From: Paracoccaceae bacterium
GTDB lineage: Bacteria; Pseudomonadota; Alphaproteobacteria; Rhodobacterales; Rhodobacteraceae
NCBI GenBank assembly: GCA_030625695.1
Contig: DAOUQK010000084.1
Location: 1-11,428 of the forward strand
Direction of reading: 5' to 3'
Length of the DNA stretch: 11,428 bases
The position numbers were made by a program, and so were the translations under genes. Shown here in pieces: positions 6,837 to 11,428 of this stretch; the stretch's first letter is position 1, and the number at the start of each line of letters is the position of its first letter. Under the pieces are notes generated by a model. The model searched no databases and had not been told where the DNA came from. It was given only the letters and a program-made list of their open reading frames with translations.

Positions 6837-8624
6837 ATGATGATCGCAAAACAACCGGCAACATCGTTGCGTTTGCTCTGGCTGGTCCTGGCCGGGTTGA
6901 TGGTGGCGTTTCATCTGGGGTTGATCTTTTGGGGGCTGGTGCCCAATCTGGTCAGTCGCCCGCTGCATCTGGCGTTTGTCCTGCCTTGGGTGTTTGTATT
7001 TGGGGCCAAATCGAGGGTTGAACTGGTATCGGGGCTGATGCTGTCGGTGCTGGGGGTCTCGGCTTCGGTGTGGATTGCGTTCAACTACGATATTCTGGGC
7101 GACCAATACGGGTTCCTTGAGGGGAATTTTCAGGTCGGTGTCGCCATTGTCCTGCTGGTTTGCGTGATCGAGGCCGCGCGCCGCTCAATCGGCTGGCCCT
7201 TGCCGTTGGTGGCGGTCACAGCGCTGGCCTATGCGCTGTTCGGGTCGGCCATCCCCGGAGAGTTCGGCCATTCCGGCACACCCTTGCGCAGTTTTCTGGG
7301 AACGATGACCATCGCCGAGGGCGGTATCTGGGGCAGCCTGACGGCGGTGTCGGTCGGGGTGGTTTCGATCTTTGTGATATTTGGCGCGGTGCTGAACGCG
7401 GGCGAGGCGGGGCAGGGGTTCATGAACGTGGCGGCCGCCGCCGCAGGGCGGTTAAAGGGTGGCGCGGCCAAGGTGTCGGTGATTTCCTCGGCGCTTTTCG
7501 GGTCGATATCAGGGTCGGCCTCGGCCAACGTGGCATCGACCGGGGCGATCACCCTGCCGGCCATGACCAAGTTGGGCTACCCCAAACGTCTGGCGGCGGC
7601 GGTCGAGGCGGTGGCCTCATCTGGTGGGCAGATAATGCCGCCGCTGATGGGGGCCGGGGCGTTCGTGATGGTCGAGCTGACGGGCGTGCCCTATACCGGC
7701 ATCATGGCAGCGGCGATATTGCCCGCCGTGTTGTATTTCTTTGCCGTCTGGGTGGGCATCAACGCCTACGCCCGCCGATATGACCTGCGCGGGGTCGACC
7801 AGGACGAACAGCCCTCGGCGCGCGATGTCCTGATCACATCCGCCTTTTTCCTCGTGCCTTTTTCCGTGCTGTTGTGGGGGATGTTCGGGGCTGGCTTTAC
7901 CCCGCAGTATGCCGCCTGCATGGCCATTCTGGCCGGGGCGGTTTTGTTGCTGTTCAACCGTGAGGGGCGATTTGACCGGAAGCAGATCGGCGAGCGGATG
8001 ACAGGTGCCCTGTTGAACGCGGCGCGCCAGATCGCGATGATAGCCTCGATCATATTCTGTGCCTCGATCATCATTGGTGTGTTGTCGATTACCGGACTGG
8101 GCGTGAAAATCACCTCGTTGATCCTGTCCGGCTCTGGCGGGTTGTTATGGCCATCCCTGTTGCTGACAGCGCTGGCCTGTCTGGTTCTGGGGATGGAGGT
8201 GCCGACCACGGCGGCCTATGTCATCTGCGTATCGGTGGCTGGCCCGGCCCTGATCCAGCAGGGGCTTGAGCCGTTGCAGGCGCATTTGTTCGTGTTCTGG
8301 TTCGCATTACTGTCCACCATCACCCCACCGGTGTGTGGTGCCGTGTTCATCGCCGCGGGCATGATTGGCGAGAACTGGATAAAGGTTGCATTGAGCGCAA
8401 TGGCGCTGGGTGTGGGGCTGTACGTCATCCCGTTGGGGATGATCGCAAACCCGGATATCCTGCGGCTTGCCCAGGCACCTGTTTCGGCGCTGATTGCCTT
8501 TCTTAGAATGGCCTTTGGCCTTGGTGTATTGAGCTATGGGCTGATTGCCCTTGAAACACCGGTGGCGAAACTGCTGGTAGGCCTGTCCGGCCTGGCAATC
8601 GTCATGTCGGGAACCCTGGTGTAA
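6837..8624 (+). CDS. TRAP transporter fused permease subunit (DctQM-type, TAXI partner)
   Basis: Integral membrane permease combining DctQ-like and DctM-like parts in one chain, the usual partner of TAXI receptors. Length is 595 residues. The first ~120 residues form the four-helix DctQ-like part. The DctM core carries SALFGSISGSASANVASTGA at 218-237, GQIMPPLMGAGAF at 264-276, LGMEVPTTAAYV at 451-462 and TPPVCGAVFIAAG at 496-508. A hydrophobic C-terminal extension (about 515-595) is typical of the subfamily. Translation may begin at either of two adjacent ATGs (6837, 6840). The only candidate ribosome binding site, CAGGGG at 6819-6824, is weak and 12 bases away; with the terminator upstream this points to low expression. 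The substrate is unknown. Confidence 0.9.
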   Translation: MMIAKQPATSLRLLWLVLAGLMVAFHLGLIFWGLVPNLVSRPLHLAFVLPWVFVFGAKSRVELVSGLMLSVLGVSASVWIAFNYDILGDQYGFLEGNFQVGVAIVLLVCVIEAARRSIGWPLPLVAVTALAYALFGSAIPGEFGHSGTPLRSFLGTMTIAEGGIWGSLTAVSVGVVSIFVIFGAVLNAGEAGQGFMNVAAAAAGRLKGGAAKVSVISSALFGSISGSASANVASTGAITLPAMTKLGYPKRLAAAVEAVASSGGQIMPPLMGAGAFVMVELTGVPYTGIMAAAILPAVLYFFAVWVGINAYARRYDLRGVDQDEQPSARDVLITSAFFLVPFSVLLWGMFGAGFTPQYAACMAILAGAVLLLFNREGRFDRKQIGERMTGALLNAARQIAMIASIIFCASIIIGVLSITGLGVKITSLILSGSGGLLWPSLLLTALACLVLGMEVPTTAAYVICVSVAGPALIQQGLEPLQAHLFVFWFALLSTITPPVCGAVFIAAGMIGENWIKVALSAMALGVGLYVIPLGMIANPDILRLAQAPVSALIAFLRMAFGLGVLSYGLIALETPVAKLLVGLSGLAIVMSGTLV

Positions 8625-8814
8625 GAAAAATGGTTGCAGCAGGTACCGGGCCTGTGCGGACCCCGGGTTGAAATGACAATATGCGCGGTCCTTCGCCGGA
8701 CGGCGGCGGGATTTGGCAAAGATCGGGCGACAAATGCACCACGACGCCAAGTCAGGCTTGCAAGACCCGGGTGCCCTGCGCCAGACTGTTTGTCATTCGA
8801 GGGAGGAAATCAAA
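8625..8814. other. Intergenic region, nothing recognised
   Basis: A 190-base gap between the fused permease and the DUF2147 gene. I see no RNA gene and no clear terminator or promoter in it. A TTG-initiated in-frame extension of the downstream gene from 8713 runs through it but lacks a ribosome binding site and is not credible. The small gene therefore probably has its own promoter somewhere in this stretch. Confidence 0.3.
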
Positions 8815-9213
8815 ATGAAACAACTTTTTCTAAGTGCGGTCTTGGGGCTGGGGTTTGCGGGCATTGCCGCGGCTGATCCGGTGGACGGAACATGGAAGAC
8901 GGCACCGGGCGATACCGGCGGCTATCTGCATGTGGCCATTGCTCCTTGCGGCAGCAATATCTGCGGTACGATAAAGGCAGCCTATGACAAGAGCGGCGTG
9001 CTGGATTCCGGCTATGAACACCTGGGCAAGAAGATGATTTGGGATATGGGGTCTGATGGCGACGGTTATTACAGTGGCGGCAAGATCTGGGCCCCGGATT
9101 CGGACAAGACCTACAAGTCCAAAATGGCCTTGAACGGTTCCAAGTTGGAGGTCAAGGGATGCGTGGCCGGCGGGTTGATCTGTCGGGGTCAGGACTGGAC
9201 GCGGATAAACTAG
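8815..9213 (+). CDS. DUF2147 family exported protein
   Basis: Small secreted or periplasmic protein of 132 residues with no established function. Residues 1-20 are a signal peptide (MKQLFLSAVLGLGFAGIAAA, cleavage before DP). The mature part has the DUF2147 layout: opening DPVDGTWKT (21-29), the APCGSNICGTI segment (43-53), GGKIWAPDSDKTYKSKM (88-104) and the closing DWTRIN (127-132), a compact beta-rich fold. Cys45/Cys50 and Cys116/Cys123 could form two disulfides in the periplasm. ATG at 8815 is preceded by GGGAGGA (8801-8807) at seven bases, which decides the start over the longer TTG form. It stands apart from the transporter operon, and nothing next to it suggests a role. The family call rests on pattern recognition and is fairly secure. 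Confidence 0.8.
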   Translation: MKQLFLSAVLGLGFAGIAAADPVDGTWKTAPGDTGGYLHVAIAPCGSNICGTIKAAYDKSGVLDSGYEHLGKKMIWDMGSDGDGYYSGGKIWAPDSDKTYKSKMALNGSKLEVKGCVAGGLICRGQDWTRIN

Positions 9214-9287
9214 GGGATTGAACCCAATTCGCTATCGGCTTGGATTCGGGCGTTTCCTCTTATTCACATCAGAAAACGGAGGATTTC

Positions 9288-9326
9288 ATAGCGCGCTTTG
9301 ATTTACCCGACGAGGAATGGACCGCT
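9288..9326 (+). pseudogene. N-terminal scrap of an IS5-family (IS427-like) transposase
   Basis: The frame from 9288 encodes ATA followed by ARFDLPDEEWTA, the characteristic first dozen residues of IS427-type IS5 transposases (normally M-A-R-[FY]-D-L-x-D-x-E-W). A ribosome binding site GGAGG (9278-9282) stands at the right distance, but the start codon is ATA, consistent with a G-to-A change from ATG. The reading stops where the left inverted repeat of the IS30 remnant begins (9325). No continuation of this transposase is seen on the far side of the IS30 element. The match is short, so the assignment is tentative. Confidence 0.5.
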
Positions 9327-9349
9327 TAGACTCAATTTTCAAGTGCAAC
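9325..9349 (+). repeat. IS30 remnant left inverted repeat
   Basis: Begins CTTAGACTCAATTTTCAAGT and ends GCAAC. Aligned with the reverse complement of 9755-9779 it differs at only four of 25 positions. Confidence 0.75.
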
Positions 9350-9380
9350 ACCCACAGCCCGGAAAGCATAAGATGTTGCG

Positions 9381-9772
9381 ATGGACAGACGATACAAGCA
9401 CGTCAATAGCGAGGAACGTGGCGTGATCTTTGCCGAGCACCGACGAGGGGCCAGCCTGCGGGAGATCGGATCGCTTCACCTCCGGGAATATCGCCGAATT
9501 CAGACCGTGGTGGACCTGATTGGGTCTCGACTCCAAGGTAATCGCCTGACGGGCAATGCGTGCAACGCGGATCAAACGAAAACACCAATGAATTGCTGCG
9601 CCAGTTCATGCCAAAGGGCACCGACCTCTCGGGCGTTAGTCAGCCCTGGCTCAATGACATTGCATGGCTCCTGAAAGGCAGGCCCAGGAAAACACTCGGT
9701 TGGCAAACACCCGCTGAAGCCATGGCTGCAGAAACAGCAGCCTTAAAATCAAACGTTGCATTTGAAACTTGA
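9381..9772 (+). pseudogene. IS30-family transposase, core deleted
   Basis: The 5' part (9381 to about 9473) encodes MDRRYKHVNSEERGVIFAEH and continues RRGASLREIGS, the N-terminal helix-turn-helix start of IS30 transposases. The 3' part (about 9560-9772, a different frame) encodes QRGSNENTNELLRQFMPKG, then RPRKTLGWQTPAEAM, the C-terminal end of the DDE domain. Between them lie only about 85 bases instead of some 700, so the catalytic Asp residues are gone; a short GSRL stretch near 9525 may be an eroded middle fragment. The two parts are in different frames and separated by a stop. A full-length family member has roughly 320-380 residues. No functional product is expected. Confidence 0.8.
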
Positions 9773-9779
9773 ATCCAAG
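9755..9779 (+). repeat. IS30 remnant right inverted repeat
   Basis: Begins GTTGCATTTGAAACTTGAAT and ends CCAAG; it pairs with 9325-9349 and contains the stop codon (9770-9772) of the transposase remnant. Confidence 0.75.
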
Positions 9780-9785
9780 GTCTGG

Positions 9786-10404
9786 TTATTCGGAAAGCAA
9801 CTTCAGCAAAGAATCATCCATGATCATTTGGCGGATCGTCGTATGCCCTGACAAGTCATCGTAGATATGCGGCACCACCACGTCGGTCCTGTCAGCTAGG
9901 TTTCTCATTTGCCGCATATCGAAATCATGCTGCCCGGCCAGGAAGAAATCCACCCGCTCGATATCCGACCGCGCGACCTCTGCCGCCAGGTCGGGATATT
10001 CGATCAGCCCCTCGTCCGCCATTTCCTTTGTCTGTATGTACCATTGCCGGTCGCCCTCTTCATAGCCGATATCCAGCGAGGTAGGTCCCGAGGAGGCAAT
10101 CACATGTTTTATCCCAAGATCGCAACTCAGAAGCAACGCCCCGAATACCCCCACGGAACCGCCTACTGCCACGACCTCTGGGGTGTTCAGATCCGCCAAT
10201 ATCTGGCGCAAGGCAGCGACGGTTTCCTGACGGTTGCCAAGCGATTTCACACCGGCCAGATAAAAGCGGTGGTTGCGATCCCGCAGAATCACCAGATTGG
10301 CGTTGATCTTTTGGGCAATAGCGCGGTCGAACATGGTACAGCTCATTCCGGAAATCGTTCCGGCCAATCCCGCACAAGCCAGAATCGTTTTTGTTGCGTT
10401 GGCG
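9786..10404 (-). pseudogene. Alpha/beta-hydrolase-like gene, 5' end cut off by IS5 element
   Basis: Minus-strand frame ending in TAA at 9786-9788 and open up to the IS5 left end at 10404. From a TTG at 10367 it gives 193 residues; from that numbering VVAVGGSVGVFGALLLS (65-81) contains a nucleophile elbow GGSVG with Ser71. A following FFLAGQHDFD (141-150) could supply the acid, and LSGHTTIRQM (172-181) with His175 the base, in the right order for an alpha/beta-hydrolase triad. The stretch before TTG (ATKTILACAGLAG) is also open and reads as protein, so TTG is probably not the true start; no ribosome binding site is seen. The missing N-terminus and the abutting insertion element imply a broken gene. 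The exact family and substrate are not recognised; similar Gly-x-Ser-x-Gly proteins occur in surface polysaccharide loci. Confidence 0.6.
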
Positions 10405-10422
10405 GGCTTTATTGCACAAATC
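10405..10422 (+). repeat. IS5/IS903-type left terminal inverted repeat
   Basis: GGCTTTATTGCACAAATC. From memory it agrees with the IS903 terminal repeat at about 15 of 18 positions. It marks the exact point where the coding frame of the minus-strand gene is interrupted. Confidence 0.7.
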
Positions 10423-10468
10423 GGTTGAGGGGATTCATGTCGTGAATCCAGCGTGGTAGCTGGCTGTC

Positions 10469-11298
10469 ATGAGCAGCTGGACACCAACGACTTACAAGAC
10501 CAAGAACTGGTCGCACTATAACCTTTCCCTGAAGCGACGAGGCTCGCTTTCGATCTGATTTGACGCAGGAATGGCCTGGAAAGCCACACCTTCTGGCAAG
10601 CGGGGACGACAGCAAACCTATAGCGATGCGGCCATACAAGCATGCCTGACCATCAAAGTGCTGTTCGGTTTGCCTTTGAGGCAGACGACCGGGTTTGTCG
10701 AAAGCCTGCTGGAACTGGTCGGGCTGGACTGGGCGGTACCAGACTTCAGTACCTTATGTCGACGATAGAAGACGTTGTCAGTTGCCATCCCCTACCGGGG
10801 TTCGGCGGGACCGTTGCACCTTCTGGTGGACAGCACCGGTATCAAGGCCGAGGGCGAAGGTGAATGGAACGCTCGCAAGAATGGCGGTGCCAAACGCCAC
10901 CTGTGGCGCAAGATAGATATCGGGAATGACGAGCAAACACTGGAGATACGGGCAATTGAGGTGACGAGCAGCAGCATCGGTGACTCGCTAATGTTACCTG
11001 GCTTACTCAGTCAAATAGCACCGGGTCAGGAGATTGGCAGCGTTACGGCAGACGGAGCATACGACACCCGCAAATGCCACGATGCGATTGCAGCCCGGAA
11101 TGCCCATGCAGTGATCCCACCGCGCAAGAACGCCAAGTTATGGAAGCCCCCCTTTCGTGCATGCAAGCAAGCACTGTCGGCCAGTGGACACGCCCGGGGC
11201 CAGGGCCCGAAACGAAGCGGTCCTATCCTCAAAGTATCTGGGCTGCACATTGTGGCGGCAACTGACCGAATACCACCGCCGAAGCCGCGTCGAAACAA
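10469..11298 (+). pseudogene. IS5-family (IS903 group) transposase, degenerate
   Basis: Begins ATG at 10469 (MSSWTPTTYKTKNWSHYNLS). An in-frame TGA at 10556-10558 stands where family members have Trp, and an in-frame TAG at 10766-10768 where they have Gln (CRR-stop-KTLSVAIPYRG). Between and after these the frame is well conserved: LFGLPLRQTTGFVESLLELV, LDWAVPDFSTLCRR, LLVDSTGIKAEGEGEWNARK with the first catalytic Asp, SVTADGAYDTRKCHDAI with the second, and, after a frame change near 11150-11186, ARNEAVLSSKYLG and YHRRSRVET with the catalytic Glu. The frame change fits an extra 37 bases at 11150-11186 relative to remembered relatives. The last ~70 residues are missing. It cannot encode a full transposase. 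Confidence 0.85.
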
Positions 11299-11428
11299 CC
11301 CTCTTGTCTTACAAATACACAGGCTCTCGTGTGATTGTGGAGCCACTGCCCGGCACGTCATTTATGCCGGGCAGTGGCGGGGGTTGGATCGTGTAGGGTT
11401 TGGTCAGCAAGGACCGTTTTTGAGTGTG
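11299..11428. other. Unassigned sequence right of the IS5 remnant
   Basis: From about 11299 the sequence no longer follows the IS5 transposase, and I recognise no gene on either strand before the window ends. It does not visibly continue the missing 5' part of the minus-strand hydrolase. The only structure is the hairpin at 11342-11378. Confidence 0.4.
11342..11378. other. Perfect 14-bp inverted repeat (hairpin)
   Basis: GCCACTGCCCGGCA (11342-11355) and TGCCGGGCAGTGGC (11365-11378) form a perfect 14-bp stem with a 9-base loop. It is followed by GGGGGTTGG on the plus strand, and no T-run is present on either side in the expected position, so it is not a typical intrinsic terminator. It may be a transcript-end hairpin without a U-tract, a repetitive extragenic palindrome, or a protein-binding or recombination site. 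Confidence 0.5.

Larger units (their letters stand above)
9325..9779 (+). mobile_element. Internally deleted IS30-family element with both terminal inverted repeats
   Basis: A 455-base element bounded by 25-base imperfect inverted repeats (9325-9349 and 9755-9779; 21 of 25 positions match). Inside are the N-terminal and C-terminal ends of an IS30-type transposase with the middle missing. The right repeat covers the transposase stop codon, as is usual in this family. The outer flanks show no clear target duplication. The left end abuts an IS5-type transposase scrap, and the right end lies six bases from the stop codon of the minus-strand hydrolase-like gene. The element cannot move by itself, but intact ends could be used by a related transposase elsewhere in the genome. 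Confidence 0.75.
10405..11298 (+). mobile_element. IS5-family element (IS903-like), right end missing
   Basis: The element starts with GGCTTTATTGCACAAATC (10405-10422), which closely resembles the terminal repeat of IS903-type IS5 elements. It contains a damaged transposase reading rightwards. Homology stops soon after the third catalytic residue (RSRVET), at about 11298, and no matching right inverted repeat (ending in a GCC-type tip) occurs in the rest of the window. The nine bases before the left end (10396-10404) have no copy at the right, so no target duplication survives. The element truncates the minus-strand hydrolase-like gene. Confidence 0.8.

Noticed and set aside
8713..8814. TTG-initiated extension of the DUF2147 gene
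   Set aside because: The ATG at 8815 has a strong ribosome binding site and begins a clear signal peptide; the extension would bury that signal peptide.
9909..10445. Plus-strand open frame of 178 codons opposite the hydrolase-like gene
   Set aside because: The minus-strand frame shows the coherent GxSxG/Asp/His motif order, whereas this frame has none and runs into the IS5 left end.
6774..11378. Shared GCCGGGCA core in the 6774 terminator and the 11342 hairpin as a possible repeat family
   Set aside because: Eight GC-rich bases in common are expected by chance between two stable stems; loops and flanks differ entirely.

Overview
The window reads as an alphaproteobacterial chromosome segment, most likely a marine Rhodobacterales/Rhodospirillales-type organism. 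This is inferred from the TRAP-rich content, the malonyl-CoA decarboxylase/synthetase pair, the high-GC codon use of most genes and the IS5/IS30 remnants; no marker gene fixes the taxon.

Region 1 (about 1-8624) is a one-strand catabolic and transport block. A classical three-gene TRAP transporter comes first: a DctP-type periplasmic receptor (40-1026), a DctQ small permease (1090-1638) and a DctM large permease (1638-2954). It is joined by a GTGA overlap to malonyl-CoA decarboxylase matA (2951-4195), followed 11 bases later by malonyl-CoA synthetase matB (4207-5715). A second TRAP system of a different class then follows: a TAXI-type receptor (5789-6748), a strong intrinsic terminator (6774-6807), and a fused DctQM-type permease (6837-8624). 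The simplest reading is malonate uptake by the first TRAP system (comparable to the MatPQM arrangement known from Sinorhizobium), activation by MatB (malonate + CoA + ATP to malonyl-CoA) and decarboxylation by MatA to acetyl-CoA and CO2. The role of the TAXI system is open. No regulator of the GntR/MatR type lies in the window.

Region 2 (8625-9213) holds a small exported DUF2147-family protein with its own good ribosome binding site.

Region 3 (about 9214-11428) is an insertion-sequence graveyard. From left to right it contains the first dozen codons of an IS5-family transposase with ATA in place of ATG; an IS30-family element that has lost its catalytic core but keeps both 25-bp terminal inverted repeats (9325-9779); the C-terminal part of a minus-strand alpha/beta-hydrolase-like gene (9786-10404); and an IS5-family (IS903-like) element that abuts the broken 5' end of that gene. 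The last element carries two nonsense codons, a frameshifting insertion and a lost right end. The final 130 bases are unassigned except for a perfect 14-bp hairpin.

I found no convincing evidence of a wholly new system. The points most worth checking are the pairing of two different TRAP classes around matAB, the base-composition break exactly where dctM meets matA, the terminator between the TAXI receptor and its permease, and the internally deleted IS30 element with intact ends.
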